DNA from: Panonychus citri
Taxonomy: Eukaryota > Arthropoda > Arachnida > Trombidiformes > Tetranychidae
NCBI RefSeq assembly: GCF_014898815.1
Contig: NW_026515544.1
Coordinates: 496,001 to 560,000, forward strand
Direction of reading: 5' to 3'
Length of the DNA stretch: 64,000 bases
Shown: piece by piece, positions 1 to 10,744 of the stretch
How positions within the stretch are numbered: the first letter of the stretch is position 1
Layout of the letters: every line of letters starts with the position of its first letter
The notes under the pieces: model-generated
What the model was told of the DNA's origin: nothing
The model's input: the letters and a program-made list of their open reading frames with translations, nothing else
Database searches by the model: none
Position numbers and translations under genes: made by a program

Positions 1-2498
1 TTTTGGTGCTCAAATTGATAAAATTATTGATTAAGGCATAATTGGAAAAGCATTCAAGTAAAATCAGTTAATTGTGATCCATGTTCATGTTTTCTCGTTC
101 TAAATAGTTCTACATATCGACCAATGAGTCGATATTAGATTGAATATAATCGATGCAAATTTAACTTTACATCAAATTGTTGCGTTGAATTGAAATCCAA
201 GTCGAATTGTGAAAACGATTAGCAAATAACTATTAGAATCACTGAATTGAATCAAAATAAACAATCAAATAGTGTCACCAAAAATAATCCATCAGCAGTC
301 GCTAAGTTTCATGAAAAAATGAACTTTCCTTGATTGTTCAAGACAACTAATAGTATGACGATAATTAAAGCTTGATTGTAAGACGTTGAAACAATCAAGT
401 TATGATGATGAAAGTAAAAAAAGATGATAACCAGATCATTGAGATTGTAAAGATTTTCCATCTCTAGTCAATTTTCACAATTCAAATTGTATGTGTAATC
501 AAACTGATTGTTTACCCGATTTTCTTGCTCAACCAAATGAGATTGACTAATTAAACAACTTGTACAGTCGTAAAATTTAACGAGCAAGAGGTTAAGATGA
601 ACGTGATCCATAAGGAAAAAGTTTAATTGGATAATCATTCACAACAAAGTTTACATAATTTGGATGATCATTTGATTGCAATGGTGGAAATGATTGTGAT
701 TATGTTTACTTTTTCACGACAATCAGACCATCAAAAGAAATACGATTAACTTGAGCAAGAAAATGTTTAAAGGGCTAAAAGACAATGAAAAGAGGCTCAT
801 CTATGTTCATTCAGATGTTGTCACTTATTATCATTTAAAAGGTAAGTGACTTGCGAGGTGACAAACATTAGAAGCATTAATATGAACATGGTAATGATTG
901 AACATTTTGATGCGGAAAATTTACCGACCATGACTACATTTCTCTTCCTTTATCTTCATGATTCACAATTTGAATCTCTTGTAAGAAAAAGTTCTTCTCA
1001 CAGATTCACAAGAAACTAATCAATGAAAGCAAAGTGTCAAATTGTCGTCGATGGGCAACACTGATTGTTGACAGGAGAAAGAAAAATGAATCAATGTTAA
1101 TATTCAACAGAAAACATCAATTCTCTTTTTCTAATCTACTCCTTTTCCTTGTTGATCTTCTTTTCTTCTTCTACTCATCATCATCATCATCATCTATCTG
1201 TTGCTCATTGTCATGTAATAATTATCCTGACTTTCCGATGTCATGGTTTGTAACATCTTTGATTATACCCCGAGTTGTTTTCTTCAGTTACTCTCATTGT
1301 TTTATCCGATTGACAGTTTCCAGTGATATAACTTTTTTACCTTCTCTCTGAACCAACTGAGTGAATCAAAGCATGAACTTTTTTTTACAGGAAGAACAAG
1401 ACTTTAAGAAAGATCAGTTTTTCTTAATTCTGCTTTTTTTCTGAAACAACAATAAGTTTGATATAAGATATAAGTGAGTTTGTTCATTTATATATTTATA
1501 AAATCAATATTATTTCAAAAACTATACAAATTTGTTGATCATGCATCCGAATTTGTTTTATAATTATTGGTTAATTTCAGTCTGGAAAATCAGGAACAAA
1601 ACAACATTTTTTCTTGATCATTGTTTTGAAGGAAAGTTGATAGATTTTAATGATGATTCGTTGGAATGGATTTAATTTAATTATCTTGGATGGATTCTTG
1701 GATTTTAAGGAGAATTGGAAAAATTATCGCAATTTTATTGATTTGTTTTTGATTGTGTGGATGTAAATTGATTTCTAGAGTTGAAAGAGCAATTTTTGTT
1801 TTGTGTATCATTGAGGTTTTCCTGGTCAGTTGATTAACCAAACAGAAGTGAATCGCCGCCAATCAACAGGCTTGATGAGACCAATCGTTATGTAATAATT
1901 TCAATGGAAAGTGTTTGTGTGTAATGAATGAAATATCAAGGCTTTGGACGTCAACATGAATCAAGAAAGGTAAACAACGGGAAAGATAGAGATACTTTGT
2001 CTTTCAACTAGAATGTCAATGGAGCTCTTTCATAGGATTCACTTGAGCTTATAATAGTTGAATCATTTATCCAAGAGAAAAGTAAAAACCAGGATAAGCC
2101 AAACAACATACAGGGAGGATTATTGACGTTCAGAAAATCTTGCTTTTCCTTTGTTTGTACATAATGAAGTTAAAAATGGAAGTTGAAATTGCGAATTAAC
2201 ATTTGATTTTGAGAGAAGAAATAAAGAGGAGTTGAGGGTTTTAACATGATGATAATGATGATGATAAGAATGAGAATGAGAATGAAATTGAATGAAACAG
2301 AGTAGAAAAGATAGAAGGGAGAGAGAAATGGAGGAAGGGTAAAAGGGAGATAATGGGAAAAATCGAGAAAGACTACAGGAAGAGAGATAAAACCAAAAAT
2401 GTGTGACGATCATTTTGATGTTCAATATGATTTGGATGGTGACGATGGTTTAAACGATAAAGAGGGATGATTGATCATCGTTGCATGAAATCAATTAT
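1..2498. other. Gene-free left flank, 3' of the kinesin gene
   Basis: I see no convincing coding sequence on either strand. The stretch holds AT-rich intergenic DNA with short simple runs: a CAT triplet run near 1179-1196, and GA/GAT-rich low complexity near 2240-2350. The open frames present are short, rich in Ser, Leu and Phe, and follow the simple sequence. The part next to 2499 should contain the 3' untranslated region of the minus-strand kinesin gene. Confidence 0.6.
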
Positions 2499-5400
2499 TT
2501 AAAATAACGGTGGCAATGTCTCTCGGTCAAAACTACGCTCCGACAGGCTCAAAACACCCATGTTGGGTACACTTAATGTTTTACGGAGAAGCGCTTCCCG
2601 GAAGCTTCCTTTGGCTGCTAGAAGCTCTTTGATAGCAACTTCTTGTCTCAATCGATCCAAAGCAAGGATACTCTCCACGGCGGAAACACTTCGGGTATAT
2701 TTTTCAATGTAACTTTCACCATCACAACTATTATTATTATCACAGGAAGCAGCCATTAAGGCCAAAGATTCACGATCTTCAATGTCTTCAAAGGCTTTCG
2801 GAATGTTGGAAACAATTTCATAAGTTACTCCGGTTGCTGTTATATTATCGTAACGTTTTAAACTTTTTTTGATTCTTTCAGTGAGTGATTGTTGTTTATA
2901 AACATTTATGGCGAGTCTTTTTCGCAAGACCAAGTCCATTAAAGCTGGATGACTTAGTCGGACGGAAACTTTTAGAATAAGATAAACTCTATCATTTGCA
3001 CTTGTTGGTCGATTAAGGGCTGGAGAATCGTGGACGGATGAGTCCCAAACTGCGGTCGCTGAACAAACATCTTCAGAAAATTTGGTTATTCGAAGATCAA
3101 CAAATAGATCACTGTGTTCTTTGGGTATCGTTGAATTGGATCCAGCTAATAGGACTGAAGATTCTCCAAGGTTGGATAATAAACTGCTGCTCATTTCATC
3201 AGCATTAAGATCAAGAAATATCACAGGTATGTGTCTTTCCATTCCCGGAAGTGGATCCCAAGTCGGTGGAGCACCGGGAATTTCTGAGCCCGCTGGTGGA
3301 TCATTTGCTGCTTTTCTCTCTTCAGTCAAACTTATCCATTGTCCAACAAGATTTTTCTCTCTTTCACGTTCCTCTTCACTCTTATTAGATTTATTGACCA
3401 ATTCTTTCATATGTTTAGCCAAATACTCTTTACGTTTACTTAGTGCATCGGACCATTTTAACTTGAGAACAGCAAGATCAACTTCTTGGTAAGAATCTAA
3501 TGAAGTTTGAACTCGATATCGATGACAAACACAACCAATTTGAATTGATGTTATCGCTTCACAGATTACAGGTAACGAGCCAGAGTCTTGAGCAGGAATC
3601 ACTTTAACAACAATACGTCTCTGTTGACCTTGACGTAATTGGTAAACACCGCCGGTGTAAATATCATCTTGAGAAGCAACTTCTACAGGACTATATTCAC
3701 CTTTATCGTTTAATTCATGAATTTCAACCCACAATTCAATTTTTCTTTTCAATTCAGCCCAACGATCAGCCAAAGATCTTGAGACAACTTGTTGAGCTGT
3801 AGCGATATCCCAATCTGAATGGAATGAGCTGAAACCTGAACTTCGATGACCCCACACTTCGATCGATAAGGCACCTTCCGAACAATATTCGAGAAATTCT
3901 TCAGTCACTTGTATTGTAAATTCTTTTTCATGAGCAAATTTAAATGTTGTTCCTTCAGAAACAAATTTGGGAAGATTTGATTCACTCGAATCAATCGTAG
4001 GAACCACAATAGCGTCTGGATAATCCCAAAAAGTGTATTGACAGAAAACATAATTCGAGAGAGTCAGTGGAATACCTCGAGCGGCTTTAACCGCGACCTT
4101 AATGGTAACGGTATTGTTAGAGTCTTTTTCACTTGCAGATCCCTGTTCAGAACTAACTTCGGACGATGCATCGCCAAATCTTTCACCAATAGAGCCTGCA
4201 ATACGACTGACCTCAATGTGCAATCGTCCAGCAACCTCTCCTTGTTGACTGATGATGGGAACTTGGTAGTCCAAGGTAACATCATGAAAGAGCACTTCAA
4301 GGAAGATGTTTGCCACACCAATTAAGTGATGCTTTTCTGTTGACTCGTAAAATGGATCAATTATGAGTGACAAATTACTTGAAGATGTACTGGAAACATC
4401 ATCATCAAGTGCTCCATTCTTTTCTTTCCATTCATCATAGAGATCTTTCATATCGATCAATTTATTCTCAAGTTTTTCCATTGACCAAACTTGTGGTGCT
4501 TTGTTTTTCCTTTTAACCAGAATCGCCGGCTCACTAACGAATGCACCTTTTTTCCGGTTAGGACTCAAGTTTGCTGCAGGTATTTGAAGGGTTACTTTGA
4601 ATTCAGTATTTCGTGACATCTCTTGAGCCAAAAAATTCGCTTCCATCACAAGCGAATTTGCTTTCACTATGTCTTCTTTCAATTTGGTTAGACTTCTTTT
4701 AAACACTTCATCTCGATCAGCAGCCCAACGATCAATACGATTTGTTACATTGGGACTTGACAAAGGTGATCGATTCCAGGTCATGGTAAGAGGATCATAG
4801 AATCCACTCTTTTGAAATCCCCCATGACCATAGGGTGATGATGTTGGTGACATTTGACTACGAAGAATTTGTAATTGTCTCTCATACATTTCACGTTGTT
4901 TTTCCAAGGCACGATTTTTATCTTCTTCCCTTTGACGCTCCAGCGATTTCATTGCATCTTGAATTGGATCATTACTCAATGCTTTCATCATTAACTCTTC
5001 CCTGGCAAATTCATAGTCAATGGGTCTTTCCTCTGGTGGTATAATGTTATTACAATCACCGTTACCACTATTTACATTAGCACTACTGTTGTTTGGACTT
5101 GAGCGATTATTACTGGTCTTTGGACAGGCAACGCGGAAAAAGTGATTGTTACCCCATAACAATCGATCACCATGATGCAATCGAGTTTTATCATCTATTT
5201 GAATTCCATTGATAAAAGTTCTTGCACCTTCTAATGGAATTATAAATAACTCTTGTGTATCATGATCAATCTCCATGACACAATGTTCCGGCATTATACC
5301 AATACCGGATAACTGAATATCCTGTTCCTTGGTTGCATCAGCTCGACCCACCAGGGTGCGATTTTTAAGATAATAAACTAACAATTCGTTCAATGATGGA

Positions 5401-6764
5401 TCGGCATTGAGATTTACCAAGTAAAATTTATCCGTTTCGACCTTGATACCAGATGATTTGACAGAAATACCCATTTTCTCAAGAGCTTGTTGTCTTTCTT
5501 GGTGTATCTCTTCAGTTCGACGCAGTTTCTCTTCCCAAGTTTGTGTCATTTCTTTAATTAACTTCTCTGACTCAGCTAAACGATCTCTCAGATCTTCAGT
5601 TTGACCTGATTGTTTCAACATTTCTTTCAATTGTTCATTTTCCTCCTTCAATTCACGAATCATACGAGCATTAGGATCTTCATTAACAACAGCATGATTA
5701 ACAATTCTTTTAGCTCTATCGGCATATCGAAGAGTAGAAAGAGTCTCTTCGTAATTATCGGCAGCTGGACTAACAGTAGCGACCATAACCGTTTTCGAAT
5801 TACCTCCTAAATTGTCCTTAAGTAACCAGGTTAACACGGAATCTCTATAAGGTATAAATTGATCACCTTTCGATTTACCTGACGCTTGATCAGCTAATTT
5901 AGAAATTACCAAGCCCAAAGTGGTTAATGATTTATTTATATTTGAACCTTCTTTCAGTCTTTCGCCAACTGCTCCAGTCTTAACTGCTCTCTCTGAACCA
6001 GCTAAATCGACTAAACTCATTTTGGACACTTTTTCACCGAAAACACTAGATGAGGGATCGTATATGGTACAAGTCAAAGTTATCGTGAAAACAGCATGAG
6101 ATCTACTTGATTCAGAATTCATTTTAGTTGCAGCAACTGTACGAGATTTGTTTCCTTCAATCATTAAATTGTCAATCTCTTCATATGAAGAGACAGCCAA
6201 CGTTGATAAACCATCAACATATGGACCAAGAATATTGTGCTCACGTACACGTAGATTTTGTTTAACACCTTTGGGATCCAAAAGATCGTGAACTTTTTCA
6301 TTATAAATTTCCATGTAAGACACTTCAACTTTGAAACTTTTGTTTGGATCTGAATTTGCTGCAATTGTTTCAAATATACTATCACATAATCTTGGTATAA
6401 GACCTTTAGAATCTGATGAGCCCATCATGGTATATGATTTACCAGATCCAGTTTGTCCGTAGGCAAAGATACATGCATTGTATCCTTCAAAAGCACTTTG
6501 TAACACATCGGTGCCTAATTGATTGAAAACTTTTTCCTGGTTAGCGAAATGAGAATCTTTTTCATTAAAAGACCAGAAACAATTGTCAAAAGCGAAAACC
6601 TTTTGTCCCCGACGATTAAGTGAACCATCTTTAGTTAAATCATTTGGATTAAATAGAATAATTTGTTCATCTTTAACTTCGATAACACATTTAGTACCAA
6701 GTTCGATTTCTCGACGATTAAAAGGTCTCACTCGAATAGCAACCTTAACTTTATCGGTTGCCAT
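2499..6764 (-). CDS. Khc-73: KIF13/Khc-73-type kinesin-3 motor, single exon
   Basis: A 1421-residue plus-end-directed microtubule motor of the kinesin-3 family, KIF13/Khc-73 branch. It is expected in the cytoplasm carrying membrane cargo. The N-terminal motor has the P-loop GQTGSGKS (103-110), switch I SSRSHA (219-224) and switch II DLAGSE (253-258). The neck and first coiled coil (about 365-430) are followed by an FHA domain (about 448-545, VGR at 472-474, HGDRLLWGNNHFF near 531-543), a stalk, and the KIF1-like and DUF3694 regions. KIF13-specific stretches such as GIGIMPEHC and NHAVVNEDPNA separate it from Unc-104/KIF1A. The start has a good context (AATCATGGC). Two oddities: the gene has no intron, although myosin VI nearby has nine, and it ends soon after the motif SVPNMG. 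KIF13 proteins normally run a further several hundred residues, and the CAP-Gly domain of KIF13B/Khc-73 is absent. A short KIF13A-like form, a missed terminal exon, or a retroposed copy would all fit. Confidence 0.93.
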   Translation of the reverse strand: MATDKVKVAIRVRPFNRREIELGTKCVIEVKDEQIILFNPNDLTKDGSLNRRGQKVFAFDNCFWSFNEKDSHFANQEKVFNQLGTDVLQSAFEGYNACIFAYGQTGSGKSYTMMGSSDSKGLIPRLCDSIFETIAANSDPNKSFKVEVSYMEIYNEKVHDLLDPKGVKQNLRVREHNILGPYVDGLSTLAVSSYEEIDNLMIEGNKSRTVAATKMNSESSRSHAVFTITLTCTIYDPSSSVFGEKVSKMSLVDLAGSERAVKTGAVGERLKEGSNINKSLTTLGLVISKLADQASGKSKGDQFIPYRDSVLTWLLKDNLGGNSKTVMVATVSPAADNYEETLSTLRYADRAKRIVNHAVVNEDPNARMIRELKEENEQLKEMLKQSGQTEDLRDRLAESEKLIKEMTQTWEEKLRRTEEIHQERQQALEKMGISVKSSGIKVETDKFYLVNLNADPSLNELLVYYLKNRTLVGRADATKEQDIQLSGIGIMPEHCVMEIDHDTQELFIIPLEGARTFINGIQIDDKTRLHHGDRLLWGNNHFFRVACPKTSNNRSSPNNSSANVNSGNGDCNNIIPPEERPIDYEFAREELMMKALSNDPIQDAMKSLERQREEDKNRALEKQREMYERQLQILRSQMSPTSSPYGHGGFQKSGFYDPLTMTWNRSPLSSPNVTNRIDRWAADRDEVFKRSLTKLKEDIVKANSLVMEANFLAQEMSRNTEFKVTLQIPAANLSPNRKKGAFVSEPAILVKRKNKAPQVWSMEKLENKLIDMKDLYDEWKEKNGALDDDVSSTSSSNLSLIIDPFYESTEKHHLIGVANIFLEVLFHDVTLDYQVPIISQQGEVAGRLHIEVSRIAGSIGERFGDASSEVSSEQGSASEKDSNNTVTIKVAVKAARGIPLTLSNYVFCQYTFWDYPDAIVVPTIDSSESNLPKFVSEGTTFKFAHEKEFTIQVTEEFLEYCSEGALSIEVWGHRSSGFSSFHSDWDIATAQQVVSRSLADRWAELKRKIELWVEIHELNDKGEYSPVEVASQDDIYTGGVYQLRQGQQRRIVVKVIPAQDSGSLPVICEAITSIQIGCVCHRYRVQTSLDSYQEVDLAVLKLKWSDALSKRKEYLAKHMKELVNKSNKSEEEREREKNLVGQWISLTEERKAANDPPAGSEIPGAPPTWDPLPGMERHIPVIFLDLNADEMSSSLLSNLGESSVLLAGSNSTIPKEHSDLFVDLRITKFSEDVCSATAVWDSSVHDSPALNRPTSANDRVYLILKVSVRLSHPALMDLVLRKRLAINVYKQQSLTERIKKSLKRYDNITATGVTYEIVSNIPKAFEDIEDRESLALMAASCDNNNSCDGESYIEKYTRSVSAVESILALDRLRQEVAIKELLAAKGSFREALLRKTLSVPNMGVLSLSERSFDRETLPPLF

Positions 6765-7262
6765 GATTGCTGTTTATGAGTAATAATAAAACACAATTTA
6801 TTATTATTGCAAAGTCAATCTAAACACAGTCTTTGTTATCCTCTATCAATTTCCTCTGTTTACCAGCCAATATGTCAACCAATTATAACTATGATGATAA
6901 CCGATAAAATTGTTGATGACGATGATGATGAGGTTGTAGAGATGATTGGAATGGTAAAGCTGATTGGGATGATGAATATTTGGTGAAAGCACAGAAAAGT
7001 AGATGGTATAAAATTTTTTACAAGTTAATGTAAAATAAATCGGAACGGATGTCAGTCAATTAGAGAGTATTAACAACAATTAAGAAAAGGCTTTGTTTTC
7101 TTGGCGATGAATGATGATATCAGAAAGAAACAAATAGAACTGAACAAATAACAGTGAAAAAAAGTGAACCAGAAGCAAGAGAATGTGAAGTTAGAAGGTA
7201 AATTCTCATCTGTTAGTGGACGTTTCAAACTCAACTTCCTTGAGTCTGTAATTCAAGTTGAG

Positions 7263-7283
7263 GGAGAGAGAGAGAGAGAGAGA
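7263..7283. repeat. (GA)n microsatellite
   Basis: An uninterrupted GA dinucleotide run of about ten units, roughly 500 bp upstream of the kinesin start codon and set in a larger purine-rich stretch to about 7330. Purine tracts of this kind are common in arthropod promoters, where GAGA-type factors can bind. Here that role is only a possibility. Confidence 0.8.
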
Positions 7284-8341
7284 AAAGAAAGAAGATAAAA
7301 AGAGGAGAAAGATAGAGAGATTGAGTAGATATAGTATGTATATCAAATGAATAGAAAAATAAAACAAAACAATTTTCGACCTTCGAAGATCTAAATAACT
7401 CGTTGAGAAGATGAAGAAAAGTAAACAGGAGAAGGTGGAATAGATTTTGTTTGAGTTGAATTAGATGTAGTTGTTCAGGTAGTTCAGGTGTTGGTCATCA
7501 AGGACATGAACAGTAATTAAAGGTATCACAGTAAAATAATGGTGGAAATAGCACAATCCAGAGGTAACCCAAGGTATCTATTTGTAAACGATAACAGCAA
7601 CATGAAAAATTGCTGATTAATTGAGATGCAAGGTAGAATGATGTAGAACACACATTGAGAGAGAGAGAGGGAGAAAGAGAAAGAGAATAGAATAGAAGAC
7701 AGGGGAAAAGAGAGAAGAATAGAAAAAGATGATTTCGTATGTAAACTTGATAAGTAAAAGGGAAAAGGTTTTGTTTTCACTGATGAAAAGAAGGAGAAGA
7801 AACAACAGAGTAAGAAAAAGGAAAGGGAGAGAAAAGGAAATTAAGTTGCTAAGATGATTGCGTGTGTAAGGTACTGAATTTGTATGAACTGTTTGGTGTG
7901 TTCAGAATATATTAATTATTGAAGAACAATTACATTTTCAGAGTAACCATTATCGAAGGTTTTTTCTTCTTCTTCTTCTTCTTCTTGTTGAGGCCGGAGA
8001 ATAAAATCAAGTTGAATGTTTAAACTTGTATCTGATTAAATAGTAGATTATGTTGATGATGATGATGTTGATATTTATGCCGATTAATTGAAATGAAAAG
8101 AAGCAACATTTTCACCATAATTCACTCATATGAAGAGATGAAGTGATGGAGAACCGATTCACAACCAATGAGTCCAGATTGAATTCTATATGTGTAACAA
8201 AATATAAATGAACAAGAATAATTTTAAACAATCAACACAAACAGTTGATAGAAGAGAATGGAAAAGAGAATGTATGATATATAAAATTGTATTAATTAAA
8301 GAAAAAGAAGAGAAATAAATTAATTAACAGAAAAACAGGTA

Positions 8342-8397
8342 AACTTGAATGAGAATCAACTTGATGTCAGCAACACATTAACTTGAATGAGAATCAA
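8342..8397. repeat. Short direct repeat, 18 bp x 2
   Basis: The 18-mer aacttgaatgagaatcaa occurs at 8342-8359 and again at 8380-8397, 38 bp start to start. It is a local duplication of unknown significance in the region upstream of the kinesin gene. Confidence 0.8.
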
Positions 8398-10744
8398 GAG
8401 CTCACATTTTAAAGCGGGTTTTTCGATTAACCGGTTTCTCAATTTTCGCAAATTCTTTTAACCGTTATCGCTTCCGATTCAATTGTCAACGATAATTTTC
8501 CACTTTTTAATTTAATTTAATATTCTAATTACCTGACTATTTATAAATTGATTTTATCACATTTCCTCTTCTAACTGACATCTAAACACTGGAGATATAA
8601 TGTCAAGGTTAATTGGTTAAACTCTAAATGTGATTTTATATTACAGGTTAAAGGTGATTTTCGGTTGATTATATTTTACCTTTTCTCGAACTGATTAAAA
8701 GTGAAAGTGTCCAAATTATTATTATGAATATTGATTGAATTTTTCGTTTTGTTTTGGTGTTTGGATATCGGGAGATTGTACAAGGTGAGATTGGTTTGTT
8801 TTTCTTTCTCCCTCGATTTTGATTACAATCAATTTTACATACAAACAAGAAAGTGATTTGTAATCAATTGATACAATTAACTCTCTGATTTTAGATTCTT
8901 GTCAATTGTTGATTTGTTCATTTCTGCTTACCAACTAGTGATTGAAGGTTAATTGTAATTTGTCATATGTGTAAACATGGTGGCATTAACTGATTATTTT
9001 CTTATTAATCAGGTTATACATGTATATCTGATTGCTGTTGATCACTTTTTTTCATCGTCAACCTTAAATTCAGATTAATAAACTTGCTGGTTACAAAAGT
9101 AACAATGGATAGAGAGAGAGAGAGCTGATTATATAACAATCAACAATCAAACTCAAATAACAATACCAACATTAACAGTTACAATCACAACAATCAAAAG
9201 TTAATCCAGTTATTTGAGGTACAACACACAATTGACACTACACATACACAAAATGATCTGTCAATTTGGATTTCGAGATTTTTTTCACTTCTTCATCTTA
9301 ATTCCTCCCCTAATTAAACCTCAACAAACTGAATGCGTGTTTAAGCAATTTGTTAGCCCGTTAAATGACCCGAAATTGTGAGTTCGGACAAAAGTAGTTA
9401 TCAAGATAATTGGCAAACTCGATTCAGGTAAAAGGTGAAAAAAGAGAGAAAAGATACTTTTTCTTTTTTGTTAAAGAAGATGGAGTCAGAAAAGAAGAGA
9501 GAGAGAAAAAAAGAGTAAATTGGAATGAAGCTCAGATGATTTAGTTAATAACAATTAGGTCAACATGCGATTTTGATTCGAAAAGAGAAAGATAAAGGTG
9601 AGAGTAGAAAAGAATAGAAAAAAGGAGAAAAAAGAGAGTAGAGAGAGTAAAAGATTTCGATTAACGGTACCAAGTTTTTTTCCTAATGTGAATTACCGAT
9701 GTTCGGTTTGTAGAGAATCTCGAATAGCCCTGATTATTATTAATGACGAAAATGATTATAATCATTTTAATGATGATTTTTTAATGATGGAAAAGATGAT
9801 GAAACTGGTTTACCAGAATTTTCATCACAATCTCGATTCTTTGTTATAATCAAGTTAATTTCTGTTTTTTTACCGCGCTTCTGTTTTGTTGGTTAATTTT
9901 ACCTTGATAATCATCATCATCATTATCATAACAATTACTGTTAATCATTTTCATCATTATCCCTTCATGATTGTCATTAAATTCAGTTCTTTTTTTATAT
10001 TTCTGTTAAGATTTATCTTAATGATGATGATGATGATTCTGTTGTTATGAATAAACTGACGGAGAAACTTTAATCTGCTATTTAAACAAATAACGACGAT
10101 GGACTTTAATTGTGATCTGTTAATTTAACGGTTTAAGGTTAACGGCTGAATTAAAGGTTAAATCATCAGCTGATTAAAAGATGAGATAAACTTGAGTGTT
10201 AATTTGAAACTCACTGGTTGATTTAATTATTAATAATAAGATAATTTGTTTTATTTTTCTTTCATTCAGTTGATTTTCTCATTAATGAAATTTAATTGAC
10301 TGTTTATTGGAAAAAATTATCGTTAATTGTACAGTTTCACTGATAAACAATTACAATTAACTATTCCAGGTAAGTATTGTTTAAGTTTGTTTCAATTAAA
10401 AAGCAATTAACTAGTTCAAATTGTTAGATAATGTTTAATTAGTTTGATTTTAAAGTTTGTTCATTTCACTTTATTATTATTTTGTTAAACTAAATGTTTC
10501 CAATAAGTTTCACTTTCAACAATTAACCATAAACAATTTGATTTCTGCAAATTAATTGTCAATTGGCTCTTTTTGCTTAATTTTTTGTTCATTTTCTCAG
10601 GTAACGATTGACAATTAAGTTAATGGAGGATAGCTAATGAAATAATTAACTACAATCACATCAGGAAAATAAATCAGATCAAGAAAGGAAAATCCAATGA
10701 ATACAATTAATGATAATCAGTAACCCTCCAAGTTTTACTTAATT

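Larger units (their letters stand above)
6765..10744. other. Intergenic and upstream region of the kinesin gene
   Basis: This 4-kb stretch lies upstream of the minus-strand kinesin start and should hold its promoter and 5' untranslated sequence. I see no coding region. It is AT-rich and contains GA/AG tracts (7263-7283; weaker around 7660-7690, 9111-9123 and 9600-9650), a CTT triplet run near 7966-7986 and many TGATGA-type runs. No TATA box or initiator could be assigned with confidence. Confidence 0.5.

Noticed and set aside
1034..1351. A 105-codon plus-strand open frame
   Set aside because: Ser, Phe and Leu composition follows CAT and CTT simple repeats; no family feature, no splice context.
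2120..2425. A minus-strand open frame 3' of the kinesin gene as an extra kinesin exon
   Set aside because: It is Ser/His low complexity from GATGAT and GAGAAT repeats, with no CAP-Gly or kinesin-tail motif.
4064..4325. Overlapping open frames on both strands inside the kinesin gene
   Set aside because: They are shadow frames of the long coding exon.
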